In this document: positions 34,223 through 45,607 of the stretch, one piece after another
Position numbering within the stretch: position 1 is the first letter of the stretch
How the letters are laid out: every line of letters begins with the position of its first letter
The notes under the pieces: generated by a model
Seen by the model: the letters and a program-made list of their open reading frames with translations, nothing else
Databases searched by the model: none
Told to the model about the DNA's origin: nothing
Made by a program: the position numbers and the translations under genes
Source: Micromussa lordhowensis
Taxonomy: Eukaryota; Cnidaria; Anthozoa; Scleractinia; Lobophylliidae
Assembly: GCA_964020085.1 (NCBI GenBank)
Contig: CAXHUQ010001374.1
Coordinates: 1 to 64,000, forward strand
Reading direction: 5' to 3'
DNA length: 64,000 nucleotides

Positions 34223-36499
34223 TTGCTGCAAACCGCGGCTCCCAAAGTGCCGGCAAAGCCGAGCTATGGCAAATTTGGCAAGGTCACCCTCATCGCGCGT
34301 TTTCTGAAATTCTGCAAAGTTGCGACCAAGGGAAAGTCCTCCAAAAACAAGGCCAGAAAAAACACCCTGGCGCAAATGCCATCCCCTTTTAATTACAATG
34401 CACTTAAAGTGCCAACATAGCACAACATTTTGCTGCAAACCGCGGCTCCCAAAGTGCCGGCAAAGCCGAGCTATGGCAAATTTGGCAAGGTCACCCTCAT
34501 CGCGCGTTTTCTGAAATTCTGCAAAGTTGCGACCAAGGGAAAGTCCTCCAAAAACAAGGCCAGAAAAAACACCCTGGCGCAAATGCCATCACCTCTTAAT
34601 TACAATGCACTTAAAGTGCCAACATAGCACAACATTTTGCTGCAAACCGCGGCTCCCAAAGTGCCGGCAAAGCCGAGCTATGGCAAATTTGGCAAGGTCA
34701 CCCTCATCGCGCGTTTTCTGAAATTCTGCAAAGTTGCGACCAAGGGAAAGTCCTCCAAAAACAAGGCCAGAAAAAACACCCTGGCGCAAATGCCATCACC
34801 TCCTAATTACAATGCACTTAAAGTGCCAACATAGCACAACATTTTGCTGCAAACCGCGGCTCCCAAAGTGCCGGCAAAGCCGAGCTATGGCAAATTTGGC
34901 AAGGTCACCCTCATCGCGCGTTTTCTGAAATTCTGCAAAGTTGCGACCAAGGGAAAGTCCTCCAAAAACAAGGCCAGAAAAAACACCCTGGCGCAAATGC
35001 CATCACCTCTTAATTACAACGCACTTAAAGTGCCAACATAGCACAACATTTTGCTGCAAACCGCGGCTCCCAAAGTGCCGGCAAAGCCGAGCTATGGCAA
35101 ATTTGGCAAGGTCACCCTCATCGCGCGTTTTCTGAAATTCTGCAAAGTTGCGACCAAGGGAAAGTCCTCCAAAAACAAGGCCAGAAAAAACACCCTGGAG
35201 CAAATGCCATCACCTCCTAATTACAATGCACTTAAAGTGCCAAGATAGCACAACATTTTGCTACAAACCGCGGCTCCCAAAGTGCCGGCAAAGCCGAGCT
35301 ATGGCAAATTTGGCAAGGTCACCCTCATCGCGCGTTTTCTGAAATTCTGCAAAGTTGCGACCAAGGGAAAGTCCTCCAAAAACAAGGCCAGAAAAAACAC
35401 CCTGGCGCAAATGACATCACCTCCTAATTATAATGCACTTAAAGTGCCAACATAGCACAACATTTTGCTGCAAACCGCGGCTCCCAAACTGCCGGCAAAG
35501 CCGAGCTATGGCAAATTTGGCAAGGTCACCCTCATCGCGCGTTTTCTGAAATTCTGCAAAGTTGCGACCAAGGGAAAGTCCTCCAAAAACAAGGCCAGAA
35601 AAAACACCCTGGCGCAAATGCCATCACCTCTTAATTACAATGCACTTAAAGTGCCAACATAGCACAACATTTTGCTGCAAACCGCGGCTCCCAAAGTGCC
35701 GGCAAAGCCGAGCTATGGCAAATTTGGCAAGGTCACCCTCATCGCGCGTTTTCTGAAATTCTGCAAAGTTGCGACCAAGGGAAAGTCCTCCAAAAACAAG
35801 GCCAGAAAAAACACCCTGGCGCAAATGACATCACCTCTTAATTACAATGCACTTAAAGTGCCAACATAGCACAACATTTTGCTGCAAACCGCGGCTCCCA
35901 AAGTGCCGGCAAAGCCGAGCTATGGCAAATTTGGCAAGGTCACCCTCATCACGCGTTTTCTGAAATTCTGCAAAGTTGCGACCAAGGGAAAGTCCTCAAA
36001 AAACAAGGCCAGAAAAAACACCCTGGCGCAAATGCCATCACCTCTTAATTACAATGCACTTAAAGTGCCAAGATAGCACAACATTTTGCTGCAAACCGCG
36101 GCTCCCAAAGTGCCGGCAAAGCCGAGCTATGGCAAATTTGGCAAGGTCACCCTCATCGCGCGTTTTCTGAAATTCTGCAAAGTTGCGACCAAGGGAAAGT
36201 CCTCCAAAAACAAGGCCAGAAAAAACACCCTGGCGCAAATGCCATCACCTCTTAATTACAATGCACTTAAAGTGCCAACATAGCACAACATTTTGCTGCA
36301 AACCGCGGCTCCCAAAGTGCCGGCAAAGCCGAGCTATGGCAAATTTGGCAAGGTCACCCTCATCGCGCGTTTTCTGAAATTCTGCAAAGTTGCGACCAAG
36401 GGAAAGTCCTCCAAAAACAAGGCCAGAAAAAACACCCTGGCGCAAATGCCATCACCTCTTAATTACAATGCACTTAAAGTGCCAACATAGCACAACATT
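34223..36499 (-). repeat. Near-uniform family B monomers
   Basis: Eleven monomers close to consensus with sparse changes: atcccctttt near 34381, caacgcac near 35020, ctggagcaaatg near 35195, caagatagc near 35242 and again near 36070, gacatcacc with cctaattataatg near 35413, gacatcacc near 35827, and catcacgcg near 35948. The caagatagc variants lie 828 bp (four monomers) apart, but their neighbours do not match well. Confidence 0.8.
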
Positions 36500-38983
36500 T
36501 TGCTGCAAACCGCGGCTCCCAAAGTGCCGGCAAAGCCGAGCTATGGCAAATTTGGCAAGGTCACCCTCATCGCGCGTTTTCTGAAATTCTGCAAAGTTGC
36601 GACCAAGGGAAAGTCCTCCAAAAACAAGGCCAGAAAAAACACCCTGGCGCAAATGACATCACCTCCTAATTACAATGCACTTAAAGTGCCAACATAGCAC
36701 AACATTTTGCTGCAAACCGCGGCTCCCAAAGTGCCTACAAAGCTGAGCTATGGCAAATTTGGCAAGGTCACCCTCATCGCGCGTTTTCTGAAATTCTGCA
36801 AAGTTGCGACCAAGGGAAAGTCCTCCAAAAACAAGGCCAGAAAAAACACCCTGGCGCAAATGCCATCACCTCTTAATTACAATGCACTTAAAGTGCCAAC
36901 ATAGCACAACATTTTGCTGCAAACCGCGGCTCCCAAAGTGCCGGCAAAGCCGAGCTATGGCAAATTTGGCAAGGTCACCCTCATCGCGCGTTTTCTGAAA
37001 TTCTGCAAAGTTGCGACCAAGGGAAAGTCCTCCAAAAACAAGGCCAGAAAAAACACCCTGGCGCAAATGCCATCACCTCATAATTACAATGCACTTAAAG
37101 TGCCAACATAGCACAACATTTTGCTGCAAACCGCGGCTCCCAAAGTGCCGGCAAAGCCGAGCTATGGCAAATTTGGCAAGGTCACCCTCATCGCGCGTTT
37201 TCTGAAATTCTGCAAAGTTGCGACCAAGGGAAAGTCCTCCAAAAACAAGGCCAGAAAAAACACCCTGGCGCAAATGCCATCACCTCTTAATTACAATGCA
37301 CTTAAAGTGCCAACATAGCACAACATTTTGCTGCAAACCGCGGCTCCCAAAGTGCCGGCAAATCCGAGCTATGGCAAAGTTGGCAAGGTCACCCTCATCG
37401 CGCGTTTTCTGAAATTCTGCAAAGTTGCGACCAAGGGAAAGTCCTCCAAAAACAAGGCCAGAAAAAACACCCTGGCGCAAATGCCATCACCTCCTAATTA
37501 CAATGCACTTAAAGTGCCAACATAGCACAACATTTTGCTGCAAACCGCGGCTCCCAAAGTGCCGGCAAAGCCGAGCTATGGCAAATTTGGCAAGGTCACC
37601 CTCATCGCGCGTTTTCTGAAATTCTGCAAAGTTGCGACCAAGGGAAAGTCCTCCAAAAACAAGGCCAGAAAAAACACCCTGGCGCAAATGCCATCACCTC
37701 TTAATTACAATGCACTTAAAGTGCCAACATAGCACAACATTTTGCTGCAAACCGCGGCTCCCAAAGTGCCGGCAAAGCCGAGCTATGGCAAATTTGGCAA
37801 GGTCACCCTCATCGCGCGTTTTCTGAAATTCTGCAAAGTTGCGACCAAGGGAAAGTCCTCCAAAAACAAGGCCAGAAAAAACACCCTGGCGCAAATGACA
37901 TCACCTCCTAATTACAATGCACTTAAAGTGCCAACATAGCACAACATTTTGCTGCAAACCGCGGCTCCCAAAGTCCCTACAAAGCTGAGCTATGGCAAAT
38001 TTGGCAAGGTCACCCTCATCGCGCGTTTTCTGAAATTCTGCAAAGTTGCGACCAAGGGAAAGTCCTCCAAAAACAAGGCCAGAAAAAACACCCTGGCGCA
38101 AATGCCATCACCTCTTAATTACAATGCACTTAAAGTGCCAACATAGCACAACATTTTGCTGCAAACCGCGGCTCCCAAAGTGCCGGCAAAGCCGAGCTAT
38201 GGCAAATTTGGCAAGGTCACCCTCATCGCGCGTTTTCTGAAATTCTGCAAAGTTGCGACCAAGGGAAAGTCCTCCAAAAACAAGGCCAGAAAAAACACCC
38301 TGGCGCAAATGCCATCACCTCATAATTACAATGCACTTAAAGTGCCAACATAGCACAACATTTTGCTGCAAACCGCGGCTCCCAAAGTGCCGGCAAAGCC
38401 GAGCTATGGCAAATTTGGCAAGGTCACCCTCATCGCGCGTTTTCTGAAATTCTGCAAAGTTGCGACCAAGGGAAAGTCCTCCAAAAACAAGGCCAGAAAA
38501 AACACCCTGGCGCAAATGCCATCACCTCTTAATTACAATGCACTTAAAGTGCCAACATAGCACAACATTTTGCTGCAAACCGCGGCTCCCAAAGTGCCGG
38601 CAAATCCGAGCTATGGCAAAGTTGGCAAGGTCACCCTCATCGCGCGTTTTCTGAAATTCTGCAAAGTTGCGACCAAGGGAAAGTCCTCCAAAAACAAGGC
38701 CAGAAAAAACACCCTGGCGCAAATGCCATCACCTCCTAATTACAATGCACTTAAAGTGCCAACATAGCACAACATTTTGCTGCAAACCGCGGCTCCCAAA
38801 GTGCCGGCAAAGCCGAGCTATGGCAAATTTGGCAAGGTCACCCTCATCGCGCGTTTTCTGAAATTCTGCAAAGTTGCGACCAAGGGAAAGTCCTCCAAAA
38901 ACAAGGCCAGAAAAAACACCCTGGCGCAAATGCCATCACCTCCTAATTACAATGCACTTAAAGTGCCAACATAGCACAACATT
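36500..38983 (-). repeat. Recent six-monomer duplication (1242 bp, two copies)
   Basis: Units 36500-37741 and 37742-38983 share, in order, gacatcacc, gcctacaaagctgagc, cctcataattac, and gcaaatccgagc with ggcaaagttgg. I noticed two differences: gtgcctac near 36733 against gtccctac near 37975, and the variable ctt/cct site in the last monomer. It is one of the youngest large duplications here. Confidence 0.92.
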
Positions 38984-41900
38984 TTGCTGCAAACCGCGGC
39001 TCCCAAAGTGCCGGCAAAGCCGAGCTATGGCAAATTTGGCAAGGTCACCCTCATCGCGCGTTTTCTGAAATTCTGCAAAGTTGCGACCAAGGGAAAGTCC
39101 TCCAAAAACAAGGCCAGAAAAAACACCCTGGCGCAAATGCCATCACCTCTTAATTACAATGCACTTAAAGTGCCAACATAGCACAACATTTTGCTGCAAA
39201 CCGCGGCTCCCAAAGTGCCGGCAAAGCCGAGCTATGGCAAATTTGGCAAGGTCACCCTCATCGCGCGTTTTCTGAAATTCTGCAAAGTTGCGACCAAGGG
39301 AAAGTCATCCAAAAACAAGGCCAGAAAAAACACCCTGGCGCAAATGCCATCACCTCTTAATTACAATGCACTTAAAGTGCCAACATAGCACAACATTTTG
39401 CTGCAAACCGCGGCTCCCAATGTGCCGGCAAAGCCGAGCTATGGCAAATTTGGCAAGGTCACCCTCATCGCGCGTTTTCTGAAATTCTGCAAAGTTGCGA
39501 CCAAGGGAAAGTCCTCCAAAAACAAGGCCAAAAAAGCACCCTGGCGCAAATGCCATCACCTCTTAATTACAATGCACTTAAAGTGCCAACATAGCACAAC
39601 ATTTTGCTGCAAACCGCGGCTCCCAAAGTGCCGGCAAAGCCGAGCTATGGCAAATTTGGCAAGGTGACCCTCATCGCGCGTTTTCTGAAATTCTGCAAAG
39701 TTGCGACCAAGGGAAAGTCCTCCAAAAACAAGGCCAGAAAAAACACCCTGGCGCAAATGCCATCACCTCCTAATTACAATGCACTTAAAGTGCCAACATA
39801 GCACAACATTTTGCTGCAAACCGCGGCTCCCAAAGTGCCGGCAAAGCCGAGCTATGGCAAATTTGGCAAGGTCACCCTCATCGCGCGTTTTCTGAAATTC
39901 TGCAAAGTTGCGACCAAGGGAAAGTCCTCCAAAAACAAGGCCATAAAAAACACCCTGGTGCAAATGCCATCACCTCTTAATTACAATGCACTTAAAGTGC
40001 CAACATAGCACAACATTTTGCTGCAAACCGCGGCTCCCAAAGTGCCGGCAAAGCCGAGCTATGGCAAATTTGGCAAGGTCACCCTCATCGCGCGTTTTCT
40101 GAAATTCTGCAAAGTTGCGACCAAGGGAAAGTCCTCCAAAAACAAGGCCAGAAAAAACACCCTGGCGCAAATGCCATCACCTCTTAATTACAATGCACTT
40201 AAAGTGCCAACATAGCACAACATTTTGCTGCAAACCGCGGCTCCCAAAGTGCCGGCAAATCCGAGCTATGGCAAAGTTGGCAAGGTCACCCTCATCGCGC
40301 GTTTTCTGAAATTCTGCAAAGTTGCGACCAAGGGAAAGTCCTCCAAAAACAAGGCCAGAAAGAACACCCTGGCGCAAATGCCATCACCTGCTAATTACAA
40401 TGCACTTAAAGTGCCAACATAGCACAACATTTTGCTGCAAACCGCGGCTCCCAAAGTGCCGGCAAATCCGAGCTATGGCAAAGTTGGCAAGGTCACCCTC
40501 ATCGCGCGTTTTCTGAAATTCTGCAAAGTTGCGACCAAGGGAAAGTCCTCCAAAAACAAGGCCAGAAAAAACACCCTGGCGCAAATGCCATCACCTCCTA
40601 ATTACAATGCACTTAAAGTGCCAACATAGCACAACATTTTGCTGCAAACCGCGGCTCCCAAAGTGCCGGCAAAGCCGAGCTATGGCAAATTTGGCAAGGT
40701 CACCCTCATCGCGCGTTTTCTGAAATTCTGCAAAGTTGCGACCAAGGGAAAGTCCTCCAAAAACAAGGCCAGAAAAAACACCCTGGCGCAAATGCCATCA
40801 CCTCTTAATTACAATGCACTTAAAGTGCCAACATAGCACAACATTTTGCTGCAAACCGCGGCTCCCAAAGTGCCGGCAAAGCCGAGCTATGGCAAATTTG
40901 GCAAGGTCACCCTCATCGCGCGTTTTCTGAAATTCTGCAAAGTTGCGACCAAGGGAAAGTCCTCCAAAAACAAGGCCAGAAAAAACACCCTGGCGCAAAT
41001 GCCATCACCTCCTAATTACAGTGCACTTAAAGTGCCAACATAGCACAACATTTTGCTGCAAACCGCGGCTCCCAAAGTGCCGGCAAAAGCCGAGCTATGG
41101 CAAATTTGGCAAGGTCACCCTCATCGCGCGTTTTCTGAAATTCTGCAAAGTTGCGACCAAGGGAAAGTCCTCCAAAAACAAGGCCAGAAAAAACACCCTG
41201 GCGCAAATGCCATCACCTCTTAATTACAATGCACTTAAAGTGCCAACATAGCACAACATTTTGCTGCAAACCGCGGCTCCCAAAGTGCCGGCAAAGCCGA
41301 GCTATGGCAAATTTGGCAAGGTCACCCTCATCGCGCGTTTTCTGAAATTCTGCAAAGTTGCGACCAAGGGAAAGTCCTCCAAAAACAAGGCCAGAAAAAA
41401 CACCCTGGCGCAAATGCCATCACCTCCTAATTACAGTGCACTTAAAGTGCCAACATAGCACAACATTTTGCTGCAAACCGCGGCTCCCAAAGTGCCGGCA
41501 AAAGCCGAGCTATGGCAAATTTGGCAAGGTCACCCTCATCGCGCGTTTTCTGAAATTCTGCAAAGTTGCGACCAAGGGAAAGTCCTCCAAAAACAAGGCC
41601 AGAAAAAACACCCTGGCGCAAATGCCATCACCTCTTAATTACAATGCACTTAAAGTGCCAACATAGCACAACATTTTGCTGCAAACCGCGACTCCCAATG
41701 TGCCGGCAAAGCCGAGCTATGGCAAATTTGGCAAGGTCACCCTCATCGCGCGTTTTCTGAAATTCTGCAAAGTTGCGACCAAGGGAAAGTCCTCCAAAAA
41801 CAAGGCCAAAAAAGCACCCTGGCGCAAATGCCATCACCTCTTAATTACAATGCACTTAAAGTGCCAACATAGCACAACATTTTGCTGCAAACCGCGGCTC

Positions 41901-42295
41901 CCAAAGTGCCGGCAAAGCCGAGCTATGGCAAATTTGGCAAGGTGACCCTCATCGCGCGTTTTCTGAAATTCTGCAAAGTTGCGACCAAGGGAAAGTCCTC
42001 CAAAAACAAGGCCAGAAAAAACACCCTGGCGCAAATGCCATCACCTCCTAATTACAATGCACTTAAAGTGCCAACATAGCACAACATTTTGCTGCAAACC
42101 GCGGCTCCCAAAGTGCCGGCAAAGCCGAGCTATGGCAAATTTGGCAAGGTCACCCTCATCGCGCGTTTTCTGAAATTCTGCAAAGTTGCGACCAAGGGAA
42201 AGTCCTCCAAAAACAAGGCCATAAAAAACACCCTGGTGCAAATGCCATCACCTCTTAATTACAATGCACTTAAAGTGCCAACATAGCACAACATT
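38984..42295 (-). repeat. Segment duplicated at eleven-monomer spacing
   Basis: Monomers from 39398, 39604 and 39811 match those from 41676, 41882 and 42089, 2278 bp apart. Shared features are cccaatgtgcc, a shortened ggccaaaaaagcacc segment (206 bp monomer), aaggtgaccc, and ggccataaaaaac with ctggtgcaaatg. The intervening monomers include two successive units with gcaaatccgagc and ggcaaagttgg (40225 and 40432), probably derived from the type seen at 37328 and 38570. Confidence 0.88.
40846..41675 (-). repeat. Two-monomer tandem duplication (415 bp units)
   Basis: Units 40846-41260 and 41261-41675 both have cctaattacagtgc and then an extra a in gcaaaagccgagc (208 bp monomer). I saw no differences. 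It lies inside the eleven-monomer interval and was probably formed after it. Confidence 0.92.
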
Positions 42296-45200
42296 TTGCT
42301 GCAAACCGCGGCTCCCAAAGTGCCGGCAAAGCCGAGCTATGGCAAATTTGGCAAGGTCACCCTCATCGCGCGTTTTCTGAAATTCTGCAAAGTTGCGACC
42401 AAGGGAAAGTCCTCCAAAAACAAGGCCAGAAAAAACACCCTGGCGCAAATGCCATCACCTCCTAACTACAATGCACTTAAAGTGCCAACATAGCACAACA
42501 TTTTGCTGCAAACCGCGGATCCCAAAGTGCCGGCAAAGCCGAGCTATGGCAAATTTGGCAAGGTCACCCTCATCGCGCGTTTTCTGAAATTCTGCAAAGT
42601 TGCGACCAAGGGAAAGTCCTCCAAAAAAAAGGCCAGAAAGAACACCCAAGCGCAAATGCCATCACCTGCTAATTACAATGCACTTAAAGTGCCAACATAG
42701 CACAACATTTTGCTGCAAACCGCGGCTCCCAAAGTGCCGGCAAAGCCGAGCTATGGCAAATTTGGCAAGGTCACCCTCATCGCGCGTTTTCTGAAATTCT
42801 GCAAAGTTGCGACCAAGGGAAAGTCCTCCAACAACAAGGCCAGAAAAAACACCCTGGCGCAAATGCCATCACCTCTTAATTACAATGCACTTAAAGTGCC
42901 AACATAGCACAACATTTTGCTGCAAACCGCGGCTCCCAAAGTGCCGGCAAAGCCGAGCTATGGCAAATTTGGCAAGGTCACCCTCATCGCGCGTTTTCTG
43001 AAATTCTGCAAAGTTGCGACCAAGGGAAAGTCCTCCAACAACAAGGCAAGAAAAAACACCCTGGCGCAAATGCCATCACCTCTTAATTACAATGCACTTA
43101 AAGTGCCAACATAGCACAACATTTTGCTGCAAACCGCGGCTCCCAAAGTGCCGGCAAAGCCGAGCTATGGCAAATTTGGCAAGGTCACCCTCATCGCGCG
43201 TTTTCTGAAATTCTGCAAAGTTGCGACCAAGGGAAAGTCCTCCAAAAACAAGGCCAGAAAAAACACCCTGGCGCAAATGCCATCACCTCTTAATTACAAT
43301 GCACTTAAAGTGCAAACATAGCAGAACATTTTGCTGCAAACCGCGGCTCCCAAAGTGCCGGCAAAGCCGAGCTATGGCAAATTTGGCAAGGTCACCCTCA
43401 TCGCGCGTTTTCTGAAATTCTGCAAAGTTGCGACCAAGGGAAAGTCCTCCAAAAACAAGGCCAGAAGAAACACCCTGGCGCAAATGCCATCACCTCCTTA
43501 TTACAATGCACTTAAAGTGCCAACATAGCACAACATTTTGCTGCAAACCGCGGCTCCCAAAGTGCCGGCAAAGCCGAGCTATGGCAAATTTGGCAAGGTC
43601 ACCCTCATCGCGCGTTTTCTGAAATTCTGCAAAGTTGCGACCAAGGGAAAGTCCTCCAAAAACAAGGCCAGAAAAAACACCCTGGCGCAAATGCCATCAC
43701 CTCCTAATTACAATGCACTTAAAGTGCCAACATAGCACAACATTTTGCTGCAAACCGCGGCTCCCAAAGTGCCGGCAAAGCCGAGCTATGGCAAATTTGG
43801 CAAGGTCACCCTCATCGCGCGTTTTCTGAAATTCTGCAAAGTTGCGACCAAGGGAAAGTCCTCCAAAAACAAGGCCATAAAAAACACCCTGGTGCAAATG
43901 CCATCACCTCTTAATTACAATGCACTTAAAGTGCCAACATAGCACAACATTTTGCTGCAAACCGCGGCTCCCAAAGTGCCGGCAAAGCCGAGCTATGGCA
44001 AATTTGGCAAGGTCACCCTCATCGCGCGTTTTCTGAAATTCTGCAAAGTTGCGACCAAGGGAAAGTCCTCCAAAAACAAGGCCAGAAAAAACACCCTGGC
44101 GCAAATGCCATCACCTCCTAACTACAATGCACTTAAAGTGCCAACATAGCACAACATTTTGCTGCAAACCGCGGATCCCAAAGTGCCGGCAAAGCCGAGC
44201 TATGGCAAATTTGGCAAGGTCACCCTCATCGCGCGTTTTCTGAAATTCTGCAAAGTTGCGACCAAGGGAAAGTCCTCCAAAAACAAGGCCAGAAAGAACA
44301 CCCTGGCGCAAATGCCATCACCTGCTAATTACAATGCACTTAAAGTGCCAACATAGCACAACATTTTGCTGCAAACCGCGGCTCCCAAAGTGCCGGCAAA
44401 GCCGAGCTATGGCAAATTTGGCAAGGTCACCCTCATCGCGCGTTTTCTGAAATTCTGCAAAGTTGCGACCAAGGGAAAGTCCTCCAACAACAAGGCCAGA
44501 AAAAACACCCTGGCGCAAATGCCATCACCTCTTAATTACAATGCACTTAAAGTGCCAACATAGCACAACATTTTGCTGCAAACCGCGGCTCCCAAAGTGC
44601 CGGCAAAGCCGAGCTATGGCAAATTTGGCAAGGTCACCCTCATCGCGCGTTTTCTGAAATTCTGCAAAGTTGCGACCAAGGGAAAGTCCTCCAAAAACAA
44701 GGCCAGAAAAAACACCCTGGCGCAAATGCCATCACCTCCTAACTACAATGCACTTAAAGTGCCAACATAGCACAACATTTTGCTGCAAACCGCGGATCCC
44801 AAAGTGCCGGCAAAGCCGAGCTATGGCAAATTTGGCAAGGTCACCCTCATCGCGCGTTTTCTGAAATTCTGCAAAGTTGCGACCAAGGGAAAGTCCTCCA
44901 AAAACAAGGCCAGAAAGAACACCCTGGCGCAAATGCCATCACCTGCTAATTACAATGCACTTAAAGTGCCAACATAGCACAACATTTTGCTGCAAACCGC
45001 GGCTCCCAAAGTGCCGGCAAAGCCGAGCTATGGCAAATTTGGCAAGGTCACCCTCATCGCGCGTTTTCTGAAATTCTGCAAAGTTGCGACCAAGGGAAAG
45101 TCCTCCAACAACAAGGCCAGAAAAAACACCCTGGCGCAAATGCCATCACCTCTTAATTACAATGCACTTAAAGTGCCAACATAGCACAACATTTTGCTGC

Positions 45201-45607
45201 AAACCGCGGCTCCCAAAGTGCCGGCAAAGCCGAGCTATGGCAAATTTGGCAAGGTCACCCTCATCGCGCGTTTTCTGAAATTCTGCAAAGTTGCGACCAA
45301 GGGAAAGTCCTCCAACAACAAGGCCAGAAAAAACACCCTGGCGCAAATGCCATCACCTCTTAATTACAATGCACTTAAAGTGCCAACATAGCACAACATT
45401 TTGCTGCAAACCGCGGCTCCCAAAGTGCCGGCAAAGCCGAGCTATGGCAAATTTGGCAAGGTCACCCTCATCGCGCGTTTTCTGAAATTCTGCAAAGTTG
45501 CGACCAAGGGAAAGTCCTCCAAAAACAAGGCCAGAAAAAACACCCTGGCGCAAATGCCATCACCTCTTAATTACAATGCACTTAAAGTGCCAACATAGCA
45601 CAACATT
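42296..45607 (-). repeat. Nested eight- and three-monomer copies
   Basis: The sequence of ggccataaaaaac, cctaactac, gcggatccc with agaaagaacacc and cctgctaattac, and tccaacaac monomers starting at 42089 recurs at 43745 (1656 bp, eight monomers). The last three units (43952-44572) are then repeated at 44573-45193 (621 bp). The gcggatccc unit occurs at 42503, 44159 and 44780; only the first has ggccagaaagaacacccaagcg. This orders the events: the eight-monomer copy came before the three-monomer copy. Confidence 0.88.
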
